Source: Flavobacteriales bacterium
Lineage (GTDB): Bacteria > Bacteroidota > Bacteroidia > Flavobacteriales > Flavobacteriaceae
Assembly (NCBI GenBank): GCA_020635875.1
Contig: JACJYY010000003.1
Coordinates: forward strand, 124,001 to 188,000
DNA: 64,000 bases
Direction of reading: 5' to 3'
Part shown: piece by piece, positions 35,281 through 43,875 of the stretch
Layout of the letters: the number at the start of each line of letters is the position of its first letter
Position numbering within the stretch: position 1 is the stretch's first letter
The notes under the pieces: generated by a model
What the model saw: the letters and a program-made list of their open reading frames with translations, nothing else
The model's database searches: none
Told to the model about the DNA's origin: nothing
Program-made: the position numbers and the translations under genes

Positions 35281-36573
35281 ATGACGACACTACTCAATAG
35301 TGCATATACGATAGATTATACCCTCTTAAACAATAGCATCGTTTTATTTTTCCTGTTTATTCTTTCTGGATTGGTTTCAGGGGCAGAGGTGGCCTTGTTT
35401 TCGTTGACTAAGTTTGATTTAGAAAATCCGGCTCCGAGTGAGCAAAAAAAAGTGGATATCATTACTTCTCTTCTGAATCAACCCAAAAAATTATTGGCGA
35501 CCATACTTATCGCAAATAATCTTATCAATATTGGAATCATTATTCTTTTTTATCAAATAGGAGATGTCTTGTTTCTTGATTTGGCAGAATGGTTAAAATT
35601 TGTTTTGGAGGTTGTTGTGATTACTTTTCTGATATTGTTTTTTGGAGAGGTATTGCCTAAGGTGTATGCGAGTCGCAACAAATACACTTTTGCCTTAGCT
35701 ATAACGTATATGATATATGTGGCTGACATTCTATTTACTCCTTTGAGTAAGCCGATGCGTTATTTGACTATACTGATTCAAAAGAGATTGAAGGAACAAA
35801 AAGGTAATATATCTGTGGATCAGCTGTCTCAAGCCTTGGAATTAACATCCGAGTCGGAGACCAGCCACCAAGAGCAGAAAATCCTAAAAGGAATAGTTTC
35901 CTTTGGTAATACAGATGCGAGTCAGGTCATGCAACCTAGGATTGATATGTTTGCGCTCGAAATAGGAGAGCCGTATCAAGAAGTTTTAAATAAAATCAGA
36001 GATAAAGGTTATTCAAGGATTCCTGTTTATAAAGAAAACGTTGATCATATTGAAGGGATTCTATTTGTAAAGGATTTAATCCCACACCTGGATAAAGCAG
36101 ATTTCGATTGGAAGCGATTGATTCGCACACCGTTATTTGTGCCCGAAAACAAAAAGTTGGATGATTTGTTAAAGCATTTTCAAACCACCAAAAATCACCT
36201 GGCGATTGTTGTAGATGAATATGGTGGGACGTCAGGGTTAATTTCTCTGGAGGATGTCATCGAAGAAATTGTTGGAAATATTAGTGATGAATTTGATGAT
36301 GTGGATATCAATCATCTAAAGATTGATGATAAGAATTATGTTTTTGAAGGAAAGACCTCACTCAGGGACTTTTATAGAGTATTAGCAATTGATGGCGATG
36401 TGTTTGAAAACGCCAAAGGCGAAGCAGAAACATTAGCGGGCTTTATTCTTCAAATCAATAAAAGTTTTCCTAAAACAGGACAGCGTATAGTATTTTATGA
36501 TTATGTATTTACGGTAGAATCTGTGGATATTAAAAGAATAAAAAGAGTAAAAGTCACTATTAACAAAATGTAA
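35281..36573 (+). CDS. gldE: Gliding-motility-associated protein GldE (CNNM/CBS transporter-like)
   Basis: A 430-residue membrane protein: a DUF21/CNNM domain with four hydrophobic segments (residues 1-160), a pair of CBS domains (QPRIDMFALEI onward and NHLAIVVDEYGGTSGLISLEDVIEEIVGNI) and a C-terminal CorC_HlyC domain. It is assigned as GldE because of the architecture and the position beside mutY-ssb and before gldD. In Flavobacterium johnsoniae GldE supports GldD in gliding and type IX secretion; a metal-ion transport role has been suggested from the fold. Confidence 0.9.
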   Translation: MTTLLNSAYTIDYTLLNNSIVLFFLFILSGLVSGAEVALFSLTKFDLENPAPSEQKKVDIITSLLNQPKKLLATILIANNLINIGIIILFYQIGDVLFLDLAEWLKFVLEVVVITFLILFFGEVLPKVYASRNKYTFALAITYMIYVADILFTPLSKPMRYLTILIQKRLKEQKGNISVDQLSQALELTSESETSHQEQKILKGIVSFGNTDASQVMQPRIDMFALEIGEPYQEVLNKIRDKGYSRIPVYKENVDHIEGILFVKDLIPHLDKADFDWKRLIRTPLFVPENKKLDDLLKHFQTTKNHLAIVVDEYGGTSGLISLEDVIEEIVGNISDEFDDVDINHLKIDDKNYVFEGKTSLRDFYRVLAIDGDVFENAKGEAETLAGFILQINKSFPKTGQRIVFYDYVFTVESVDIKRIKRVKVTINKM

Positions 36574-36599
36574 GTAAGCAGGGTATGGGATTAGGTTAC

Positions 36600-37142
36600 A
36601 TGAAAATTTTGATGACTTTGTTGAGTCTTGTTTTTTTAGTGAGTTGCAAAGACACCTTGCCTAAGCCTAAAGCCTATCTAAGACTATCTTATCCCGATGC
36701 CCAGTATAAAAATTACACGAGTTGTAATTATTCATTTGATATTAACACTCTTGGCGAAACTGAGCAAAAAAAATGTGATGTAAAAGTAGTCTATCCCAAA
36801 ATGAAGGCTACGGTGTATTTGACCTATAAACCCGTCGAAGGCAACCTCAATACGTTATTAAAAGATGCTCAGAAGTTGACCTATGAGCATGTGATTAAAG
36901 CAGACGAAATTACGGAACAGATTTATCAAAACCCCGATAAAAAAGTCTATGGTATGTTGTATCGCTTAGGCGGAAATGCAGCGACTAATACCCAGTTTTA
37001 TCTGACTGATAGCACGGATAATTTTGTAGTGGGATCGGTATATTTTTATTCTAAACCCAACTACGATTCGATATTGCCAGCAGCCAAATACATCGAGAAT
37101 GATGTCTCTCGTTTGATTGAGAGTTTGAGTTGGGGGGAGTGA
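36600..37142 (+). CDS. gldD: Gliding motility lipoprotein GldD
   Basis: A 180-residue lipoprotein with signal MKILMTLLSLVFLVSC, cysteine at residue 16, and a mature part beginning KDTLPKPKAYLRL, as in flavobacterial GldD proteins. GldD is needed for gliding and for a functional type IX secretion system, together with GldE encoded just upstream. The frame is open from an ATG at 36585, but ATG 36600 gives the compact lipoprotein signal. Confidence 0.88.
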   Translation: MKILMTLLSLVFLVSCKDTLPKPKAYLRLSYPDAQYKNYTSCNYSFDINTLGETEQKKCDVKVVYPKMKATVYLTYKPVEGNLNTLLKDAQKLTYEHVIKADEITEQIYQNPDKKVYGMLYRLGGNAATNTQFYLTDSTDNFVVGSVYFYSKPNYDSILPAAKYIENDVSRLIESLSWGE

Positions 37143-37176
37143 AGTTGCATCATCAATAATAATCACAAAAAAGGCA

Positions 37177-37184
37177 TACCTTTG
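37177..37184 (+). promoter_or_regulatory. -7 promoter box for the zeta-toxin-like gene
   Basis: TACCTTTG, an exact TAnnTTTG match, ends six bases before the ATG at 37190, so the transcript would be nearly leaderless. Confidence 0.55.
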
Positions 37185-37189
37185 CAAGT

Positions 37190-37774
37190 ATGATTGATAA
37201 AAAACTTTATATAATTTCAGGTTGTAACGGGGCGGGAAAAACAACTGCATCATTTACCATTTTACCAGAAATTTTAGACTGTAAAGAATTTGTTAATGCG
37301 GATGAGATTGCTAAAGGACTTTCTCCTTTTCAACCAGAAAAAGTTTCATTTGAGGCAGGAAGAATAATGTTGAATAGAATTAACGAATTGCTTTCTGAAA
37401 ATGAAAATTTTGCTTTCGAAACAACATTGTCAACCAAAAGTTACAAGAATAAAATAATTAAAGCAAAGGAACAGGGATATCGAGTAACGTTATTATTCTT
37501 TTGGCTTCAAAATACAGAATTAGCAAAAGAACGTGTAAAAACAAGGGTATTAGAAGGAGGGCACAACATTCAGCCCGAAATAATAGAAAGAAGATATATT
37601 AAAGGCATTAAAAACCTTTTCGATATATATATGCCAATAGTTGACGGCGTTCTAATTTTTGATAATTCACAAGGAAAACATGAACTTTTGGCAGACAAAC
37701 AAATAGACGGTTTATTAAATATTATAAATCAAGAAAAATTTAACCTTTTAAAAAATTACTATGACAACTATTGA
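37190..37774 (+). CDS. Zeta-toxin family P-loop kinase
   Basis: A 194-residue P-loop protein with Walker A GCNGAGKTT at residues 10-18, FVNADEIAKGLSPF (the substrate-binding Asp-Glu segment of zeta toxins) near residue 35, FETTLS at about residue 81 and the lid arginines in ERVKTRVLEGGHNI and ERRYIKGI. Zeta/PezT toxins phosphorylate UDP-N-acetylglucosamine or related sugars, blocking cell-wall synthesis. There is no epsilon-like antitoxin upstream; a small gene overlaps its end by 14 bases and may be the partner. Confidence 0.85.
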   Translation: MIDKKLYIISGCNGAGKTTASFTILPEILDCKEFVNADEIAKGLSPFQPEKVSFEAGRIMLNRINELLSENENFAFETTLSTKSYKNKIIKAKEQGYRVTLLFFWLQNTELAKERVKTRVLEGGHNIQPEIIERRYIKGIKNLFDIYMPIVDGVLIFDNSQGKHELLADKQIDGLLNIINQEKFNLLKNYYDNY

Positions 37775-37913
37775 AATTCAAATAGAAGAAAAAAATAAAA
37801 TTCTAAAAGGTCTGGAAAAGGTTTATGAAAAACTATTGGAATTCAAAAAGACCAAAAACAGTGAACTTGTTGTGCTGCGCGGTAACAAAATTGTAAAAAT
37901 CAAACCCGAGTAA
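37761..37913 (+). CDS. Small partner protein of the zeta-like kinase, possible antitoxin
   Basis: A 50-residue charged, probably helical protein (EEKNKILKGLEKVYEKLLEF) ending VVLRGNKIVKIKP, with no recognisable family. Its ATG lies inside the end of the zeta-type gene (14-base overlap), which indicates translational coupling. Small proteins with this pattern accompany zeta-type genes in Bacteroidota. It may be the antitoxin, although epsilon/PezA antitoxins normally precede the toxin. Confidence 0.7.
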   Translation: MTTIEIQIEEKNKILKGLEKVYEKLLEFKKTKNSELVVLRGNKIVKIKPE

Positions 37914-38000
37914 TCTTACGCAGCTTTCAATAACTTAATCGACTCATCTTTCCTTATATACGACCTTCGTATGGAGAAATTAGTTTGTAAGTAAATATCC

Positions 38001-39143
38001 ATGAAAATATTCCCAATACTATGCTTATTGTTTAAATTTAGTACAATTTGTAGTCAAAGTATTGAATTGCCTATTTCTGCAAGAGTTGATACAACTAACG
38101 TTGCTCACAAAAAAATCTATCACTTATACAAAAACTATCTTAATGCAAAAAAAGATAATTTAAATGAAAGTCCATTCTGGACTCAACAAGATGTTGAAAA
38201 ATCTTTAGAATATAAAAAAGAGCACATAAATAAAGCTGATGAAATGATGTTTTCGGGGTATTCGCCAAAGGATTTCCTAGGATATTACACCCCGATTATA
38301 TTACAAATAGACAGAATTAATGAAGATCGCTACCAAATTAAAACGATTTTTTCAAAAAACTGTGTAGAAATTGGAAAAGAAAAATATAATCCCGACAGTA
38401 TTACTAAGCTATATGTGGTTAAGGACAAAAATGGAAATTTTAAATTAGAGAACACCCGTATTTACGATACTCGAAATTGGAAAAAATATAACTACAAATT
38501 CATAAAATACATTGTTCATCCATCTGTTAATTTTAATAAAAAAGAAGCAAAACAAGCAATTAAATTCTGTAGAAATTTAATAAAAGAATTTGGATTATCA
38601 GAAATCCCTTTCACCTACTATTTAACTTCCAATTCTGACGACATGCTCAGATTATTCAATTTTGAATATATCTTATCGTACTCTACAGGAAGAACTTATA
38701 TTGCTGAAAAAGAAATCTATACTTCACACAGTAATGAAAATTATCCTCATGAATTTGTTCACTTATTATTTCCTAAAACAAAACATGTTAGACCTATGAT
38801 TATCAATGAGGGATTAGCCACATGGTTAGGTGGTCCGTCCTACGATGAAAGCTTTGAAAATGGTCTTTTAAAATTTTCATTAGAAATTAAAAACAAATCA
38901 GTAACTCTAGAAGATATCATTGAAAATAAATATAGAAATCCATTCGACAATAACCCAATTTATCTATCAGGAGGGGTCATCTGTAAATTAATATATGAAA
39001 AACATGGAGTAGCAGGAATATGGGAAATTTATAATGCAGACACCTATAATTACAAACAAGTTTTGGAAAAACTGTTTGAAATTTCTTACTCGGAAATCAA
39101 TGACTTAATTATTAATTACATTAAAAATTACTCAAAAAAATAA
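38001..39143 (+). CDS. Secreted gluzincin-type metallopeptidase
   Basis: A 380-residue protein with an N-terminal signal (FPILCLLFKFSTICSQS) and the zinc motif HEFVH at about residues 250-254, followed 18 residues later by NEGLATW, the glutamate-containing second motif of M1-like/peptidase-MA gluzincins. The surrounding sequence is low in GC. The substrate is unknown; periplasmic or secreted. The next gene's ATG directly follows its stop codon, so the two are co-translated. Confidence 0.82.
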   Translation: MKIFPILCLLFKFSTICSQSIELPISARVDTTNVAHKKIYHLYKNYLNAKKDNLNESPFWTQQDVEKSLEYKKEHINKADEMMFSGYSPKDFLGYYTPIILQIDRINEDRYQIKTIFSKNCVEIGKEKYNPDSITKLYVVKDKNGNFKLENTRIYDTRNWKKYNYKFIKYIVHPSVNFNKKEAKQAIKFCRNLIKEFGLSEIPFTYYLTSNSDDMLRLFNFEYILSYSTGRTYIAEKEIYTSHSNENYPHEFVHLLFPKTKHVRPMIINEGLATWLGGPSYDESFENGLLKFSLEIKNKSVTLEDIIENKYRNPFDNNPIYLSGGVICKLIYEKHGVAGIWEIYNADTYNYKQVLEKLFEISYSEINDLIINYIKNYSKK

Positions 39144-40121
39144 ATGTCAACAATACGTACAGTTGTTATATTTATTGCGGGATTATTGCCTTTGATAGGT
39201 TCTTCGCAAACAATAGAAGATATCCTTTTGGACAACGTAGGTTTTTCAAAGATTGAATTACTTACTAAAAAGGATACCATTACTTTTTTGATTACTAAAA
39301 ATGATTTAAAAAAACCAAAACCAGTAATTGTATTCTTGCAAGGTTCGTTACCAATCCCAATTATTCAAAATCATCAAAAAACTATATTTCCTTTTGAAAT
39401 TAAGCCTTACGTAGATTTATGCCATTTCGTAATTATTGCCAGAAAAGGAGTTCTTATACAAGGGGATTATGATGAGAATGAAAAAATTTCGGACGAGTAC
39501 CATCAAAACAATAATTTATATTATCGTGTTAATCAGGTTGATGAAGTAATTCACTATCTGAGAAAACAAGAATTCGTAGATAAATCCAAAATATATGTAA
39601 TTGGGCATTCAGAAGGGTATCGTGTTGGGGCAAAGTTGGCTGAAAACAATACTGATATAGCAAAATTGGTTTGTATGTCAGCAGACCCCTTTAATAGATC
39701 TACTGAAATGATTTTAAGAGAACGAATTAAATGTTTTGATCAAAAAAATGATTCGATATCAAATCAAAAGATAGATGATTATATCAGGAATTATGAGAAC
39801 AAGGAAGAATATAAGAAACAGAATTTGCAAAATATCAATTTTATGAATTGGTATAGTTATGAATCGGAGTTAGCGTATAAAAGCTTAGAGAAATATAATG
39901 CTCCTATTTTGGTAGTATATGGAACAAATGATATTGGGTCGACTAATAACTATCTATTACCATATTTATTGCCTAATGCCGATTTAACTTTGAAGTCGTA
40001 TTCAGATTATGGACATAACTATGAAAAGGAAGAGTTCGATAAAGAAGGTAATCAATTAGAGAATTCTTGGCATTGGGATGATGTTTTTAAAGATGTGTCG
40101 GAGTGGTTATTATCTGAATGA
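39144..40121 (+). CDS. Exported alpha/beta hydrolase
   Basis: A 325-residue protein with a signal peptide (TVVIFIAGLLPLIGSSQ) and an alpha/beta-hydrolase domain: VFLQGSLPIP near residue 65 as the oxyanion region, the nucleophile elbow IGHSEGYRV at about residue 153, an acidic residue in YGTNDIGS and the catalytic histidine in DYGHNYE. It belongs to the serine-peptidase/esterase-like branch; the substrate is unknown. It starts immediately after the metallopeptidase gene. Confidence 0.8.
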   Translation: MSTIRTVVIFIAGLLPLIGSSQTIEDILLDNVGFSKIELLTKKDTITFLITKNDLKKPKPVIVFLQGSLPIPIIQNHQKTIFPFEIKPYVDLCHFVIIARKGVLIQGDYDENEKISDEYHQNNNLYYRVNQVDEVIHYLRKQEFVDKSKIYVIGHSEGYRVGAKLAENNTDIAKLVCMSADPFNRSTEMILRERIKCFDQKNDSISNQKIDDYIRNYENKEEYKKQNLQNINFMNWYSYESELAYKSLEKYNAPILVVYGTNDIGSTNNYLLPYLLPNADLTLKSYSDYGHNYEKEEFDKEGNQLENSWHWDDVFKDVSEWLLSE

Positions 40122-40200
40122 CGTCATTGAGGATATTAAAGAAGAGTACTGAAAACAATGAGAGAATCTTAGAAAAATAAATAATGGAGCTGAACGGAAC

Positions 40201-40208
40201 TATATTTG
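40201..40208 (+). promoter_or_regulatory. -7 promoter box upstream of the SEC-C protein gene
   Basis: TATATTTG, an exact TAnnTTTG match, about 97 bases before the ATG at 40305, which would give a longer leader than usual here. Confidence 0.45.
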
Positions 40209-40304
40209 AACAAAATTAGCCTTAACAATTGGGGGAGAATTGGGTTTGTTTATAAATAACCAGAACAATAGTTGAAGAAATACAAATAGAAAAGAACGTT
40301 AAAA

Positions 40305-41882
40305 ATGAGTAGCAAAGAAACTGGGTATAAGATTACTACCGATTCCGATTTTTTAGATAAACAAAATGCTATAACGCCTGAATTGTCACGCAAATTGAAA
40401 AGCTTTCACAAATTAGCGATAGCTGGCAAAAAATCAAGCCTACAAAAAATAAAAGACGCTATAGAGCTATTTCCTGAAAATCCGCAGTTAAAAAATTATC
40501 TGACAATATTCTATCAGCAAATTGGAGATACGGAAAAAATGTACGCTACAAATAGGTGGATTGTGGCTGAACACCCAGAATATTTGTTTGGAAAATTAAA
40601 TTTAGCGAACGAATATTTCCAAAAACAAGAATTTGAAAAAATTCCTGAAGTTTTGGGATCATCAATGGAATTGAAGCTTTTGTATCCTGATCGAGATACA
40701 TTTCATTTGAATGAAGTCACATCATTCTATAAAATGGCAGTTTTGTATTTTGTAGCCATTGATAATATTGAACAAGCAGAAATAAGGTGTGATATTATGC
40801 GCCAATTGGCGCCTGAAGACGATGCTACAGATGTAGCTCTGCAGGAGGTGTTCTTTGCTAAAATGAGATTAGGTCACGCACGTTTTTTAGAAGAAGAAAG
40901 GACAAGAATTTCAGTAAAGACCAAACAACAAGAAATAAAAACCATTTATAAATCTCCTAATTTTAACCATGAAGAAACGGAATGGCTTTATACCAATGGG
41001 CTTTATATTGGAGAAGAAAAACTAAGTAAAATTCTTTCCTTGCCACAAGACTCTATTATCCAAGATCTTGAATTGGTTTTGCAGGATAGTATAAACCGTT
41101 ATGGCTATTTTAATAAGTTAGTAGAAGAAAAAGGATGGGACGAAGAGAAGATGAATTTTGTGGTTCATGCTATTTATCTTCTGGGAGAACTAGGAGCAAC
41201 GAAAAGTATAGACTCCATTATTAATGTGCTTAGCCAATCCGAAGAATATATAGAGTTATATTTAGGGGACTTTGTCACTTCAATGATATGGGAGCCTTTG
41301 TACAAAATTGCAGCAAATAATTTGGAAGATTGTAAGCAGTTTATGTTTAAATCTGGTATTTATACATATGCGCGAACTAATTTTACTGATATGTTAGAAC
41401 AACTTGCTCTACATCAACCTGATAGGAAAAATGAAGTGCTAAGTTGGTATAAACAGGTTATACAATTTTATCTAAATACCAAACTAGAAGATAATATAAT
41501 TGATAGCGATGTGGTAGGTCTCTTAATATGCAATATTATTGATATTCAAGGGGTAGAGTTATTACCGGAAATAGAAAAACTGTTTGAGCAAGGAATAGTG
41601 TCAAAAGGTATTTGTGGAGATTGGGAAGAAGTAAGAGTAGCCTTTGAGAGTCCTAATGCATATGATAATAGAAAAGAAATACTCCCAATGAGCGCACGCT
41701 ATGAAATGGTAACCTCAACTTGGGCAGGGTATAATGAAGAAAATGACAATTTTCAACTTGATTACGATGCGTATGATGAGCCGTTAGTATTACCAGTCAG
41801 GACAGAACCAAAAATTGGTCGAAACGAATCCTGTCCATGTGGTAGTGGAAAAAAATATAAAAAATGTTGCTTGGGTAAATAG
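40305..41882 (+). CDS. DUF1186/SEC-C motif protein
   Basis: A 525-residue cytoplasmic protein. Residues 40-200 form TPR-like helical repeats (EIFPENPQLKNYL-type periodicity); residues 225-430 match the DUF1186 pattern (WLYTNGLYIGEEKL, IYLLGELGATKSIDSI, GDFVTSMIWEPLYKI). The final 20 residues are a SEC-C zinc-binding motif (GRNESCPCGSGKKYKKCC), as on SecA and several stress or metabolic proteins. Its function is unknown; SEC-C motifs bind zinc and proteins such as SecB or ribosomes. Confidence 0.82.
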   Translation: MSSKETGYKITTDSDFLDKQNAITPELSRKLKSFHKLAIAGKKSSLQKIKDAIELFPENPQLKNYLTIFYQQIGDTEKMYATNRWIVAEHPEYLFGKLNLANEYFQKQEFEKIPEVLGSSMELKLLYPDRDTFHLNEVTSFYKMAVLYFVAIDNIEQAEIRCDIMRQLAPEDDATDVALQEVFFAKMRLGHARFLEEERTRISVKTKQQEIKTIYKSPNFNHEETEWLYTNGLYIGEEKLSKILSLPQDSIIQDLELVLQDSINRYGYFNKLVEEKGWDEEKMNFVVHAIYLLGELGATKSIDSIINVLSQSEEYIELYLGDFVTSMIWEPLYKIAANNLEDCKQFMFKSGIYTYARTNFTDMLEQLALHQPDRKNEVLSWYKQVIQFYLNTKLEDNIIDSDVVGLLICNIIDIQGVELLPEIEKLFEQGIVSKGICGDWEEVRVAFESPNAYDNRKEILPMSARYEMVTSTWAGYNEENDNFQLDYDAYDEPLVLPVRTEPKIGRNESCPCGSGKKYKKCCLGK

Positions 41883-41898
41883 GATCTTGGGTACACCC

Positions 41899-43287
41899 CT
41901 AATCCAACCCATCAATTTTTATACTGACATTTCCGTTTGCGTTTACAAAAACTATTATGGCATTATTGGTCAATTGAATTTTGTTAAAATTGATGTCCGA
42001 TAGATTTCCGTTTACATAAATGCCTTTTACCGGCGAATAATTGGTGAGATAGGGTTTTATGTTTTTTTCAGCTTCCGTTAGATTTTGGGCTATGGAATAT
42101 TTACAAAGTTCCTTCATTTTATGTAAGACAATGCCTTGAGCTAGCCAGTTGGCACTTTTAATCAATCGGTTTTTGGTGTCTAAGACATAATCCAATTCGT
42201 CAAAATAAATTTCCTGCGAGTCTTTATTGTACTTAGGAACACCGGACAGATAAATGGATCCGTTAAGGGAGCCTACTACATCTAATGCTACTATTATTTT
42301 TCCGTTTTTATGCCAGAGATTGACATTCTGGATGGTAATTTTTCGTTTGTCATCTCCAAAAACCTGTCCTTTGAAGTTGCTGTTGATTATCCTTGCGGCA
42401 TCTGTATATGAAGATATTGCAGCAATATTAGCCACTATTTTGTCTTGAACTTTCCCTGCTGTTTTTAGTGCGATTTTTTCTTTTTGAAATTTAGCATCTG
42501 GTTTTTTTCCAATAAAAGTTTCCATCTTACACTTAAGGGCTAAGTCTAAATGAATTTGACTTCTTTTTAAGGTAGATTCTGTGGCATACAATTCTGTGGG
42601 CATTATCTGAAACCACATTTGCATTTCTTTATTTATTTCAATTGGGGAACTTAATTTTTCCAGTCCTTCTACTACCTGTGGTTTTAAATCTACTGCGTTT
42701 TCAATGGCTTGGTCGATTGCCTTTTCAATGTCTTTTCTAAAAACACGAATAGTTGGGTTTATTAATGGGGTAATAGGAACATTTTTTCCGGCTAGGTTAA
42801 TGGATGGGCTTTCTTGCCAGTCAATATTTTTTAATTGAGTAGTTGATTTTAATTTCCAGTTAACAACAGCAATATCACTGACTAAATTTACTTTTCCGTT
42901 CAGATTTATTTCCCTTTCGTCATACAAATCGACACCTAAGACAGTTTTTCCATAACGCACTTTTACCCAAATCTTTAAGGGAACAACAACCTCTAATTTG
43001 CTGTTTTTTTCAACAATTTCAATCGCTGCTTGTTTCCCCACTTTTAGCATGATGTTGTCATCGGCAATATTGTTGTCTTCGTAAATTAAGCCATTGACAT
43101 GTTTATTGGCTTGATGAGTGATTTCACTCACTTGTAGTGTTATTGGCAGACTAATGTATGAGGGTGTTGTATCATAAACAATTGGAGATGCATCATCAGG
43201 CTCAGGTTTTAGAGCTTCTATTTTTTTGGTTGTTGCACAGCTAATGATTAAGCTGCACAGGGTTGCTAATAAAATGATTTTTTTCAA
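41899..43287 (-). CDS. DUF4403 family lipoprotein
   Basis: A 462-residue lipoprotein with the signal KKIILLATLCSLIISC and lipobox LIISC, followed by two repeats of the SMP/TULIP-like DUF4403 fold. A lipid-transfer function is possible from the fold family but not shown. The frame is open to 43344, but a TACTTTTG box on the minus strand at 43312-43319 lies inside it, so the start must be the TTG at 43287. A function in envelope lipid handling is inferred only. Confidence 0.82.
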   Translation of the reverse strand: MKKIILLATLCSLIISCATTKKIEALKPEPDDASPIVYDTTPSYISLPITLQVSEITHQANKHVNGLIYEDNNIADDNIMLKVGKQAAIEIVEKNSKLEVVVPLKIWVKVRYGKTVLGVDLYDEREINLNGKVNLVSDIAVVNWKLKSTTQLKNIDWQESPSINLAGKNVPITPLINPTIRVFRKDIEKAIDQAIENAVDLKPQVVEGLEKLSSPIEINKEMQMWFQIMPTELYATESTLKRSQIHLDLALKCKMETFIGKKPDAKFQKEKIALKTAGKVQDKIVANIAAISSYTDAARIINSNFKGQVFGDDKRKITIQNVNLWHKNGKIIVALDVVGSLNGSIYLSGVPKYNKDSQEIYFDELDYVLDTKNRLIKSANWLAQGIVLHKMKELCKYSIAQNLTEAEKNIKPYLTNYSPVKGIYVNGNLSDINFNKIQLTNNAIIVFVNANGNVSIKIDGLD

Positions 43288-43311
43288 AATGAAACGGATT
43301 TTAATAGGGCG

Positions 43312-43319
43312 CAAAAGTA
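43312..43319 (-). promoter_or_regulatory. -7 promoter box for the DUF4403 gene
   Basis: The minus strand reads TACTTTTG, an exact TAnnTTTG match, 25 bases upstream of the TTG start at 43287. It rules out the longer open frame. Confidence 0.6.
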
Positions 43320-43473
43320 GTATATTACCGCATCGAAAATTCAACTATTTTTTTCGTTAAACGAGCTATGTATTGAGTAATTAGTTTGCAAGTTTGATTT
43401 TAGCTTTACGGTCGGCTGCCTATTGTCAGTAAACTAAATAGTGCTTCTGTATGAAATTAAAATCTCATTTAAT

Positions 43474-43481
43474 TACCTTTG
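43474..43481 (+). promoter_or_regulatory. -7 promoter box for the orphan antitoxin gene
   Basis: TACCTTTG, an exact TAnnTTTG match, 31 bases upstream of the ATG at 43513. Confidence 0.55.
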
Positions 43482-43512
43482 TAGAATATAAGCGTTAATT
43501 TATTAAGTAATC

Positions 43513-43722
43513 ATGAAATATATTTTAGAAATTCCCGAAAACAAAATAGCTTTCGCAGAAGAATTCTTTAAAGCTATTTCGTTTATTAAAAAAATCAGAG
43601 CAATTCCTTCAAACGAAATTACCAATACTTCTATTTTAAAAAGTATTGAAGATTACGAAAGCAAAAAAACGACACCCACACCTATGAGTTTGCAAGAACT
43701 TAAAGAAATGATTAATGCGTGA
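43513..43722 (+). CDS. Orphan antitoxin (DUF2683-like) of a broken YoeB module
   Basis: A 69-residue protein (MKYILEIPENKIAFAEEFFKAI start; MSLQELKEMINA end) with the look of the small antitoxins that precede Txe/YoeB toxins in Bacteroidota. Its stop overlaps an ATG at 43715 that begins a toxin remnant, in the eight-base overlap normal for such pairs. As the toxin is destroyed, this gene is now unpaired; it may still repress its own promoter or neutralise related toxins. Confidence 0.75.
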   Translation: MKYILEIPENKIAFAEEFFKAISFIKKIRAIPSNEITNTSILKSIEDYESKKTTPTPMSLQELKEMINA

Positions 43723-43830
43723 TCTATTATTCATGCCCAAGGCATGGCAGGATTTAGGATGGTGGATGAAAAATGATATTAAGGCGGTCAAATTGTAGTA
43801 CATTCTCTTTATGGTCATTACCAAGACTAA
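43715..43830 (+). pseudogene. YoeB/Txe-type toxin remnant with an internal deletion
   Basis: In frame from ATG 43715 the sequence reads as a normal YoeB N-terminus (MRDLLFMPKAWQDLGWW) for 27 codons before a TAG at 43796. In a second frame the same bases continue into QIVVHSLYGHYQD and a stop at 43830, which is the typical YoeB C-terminus carrying the catalytic HY-type end. The two pieces meet where about 45 middle codons should be, so an internal deletion with frameshift has removed the core of the toxin. Confidence 0.75.
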
Positions 43831-43875
43831 TTTGCAACTCGTTTAACACATCTTTTTTTCTTTTATCGAGTTTTT

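Noticed and set aside
36585..36599. Earlier ATG for gldD at 36585
   Set aside because: It adds five residues (MGLGY) that weaken the compact lipoprotein signal beginning MKILMTLL; not excluded, only less likely.
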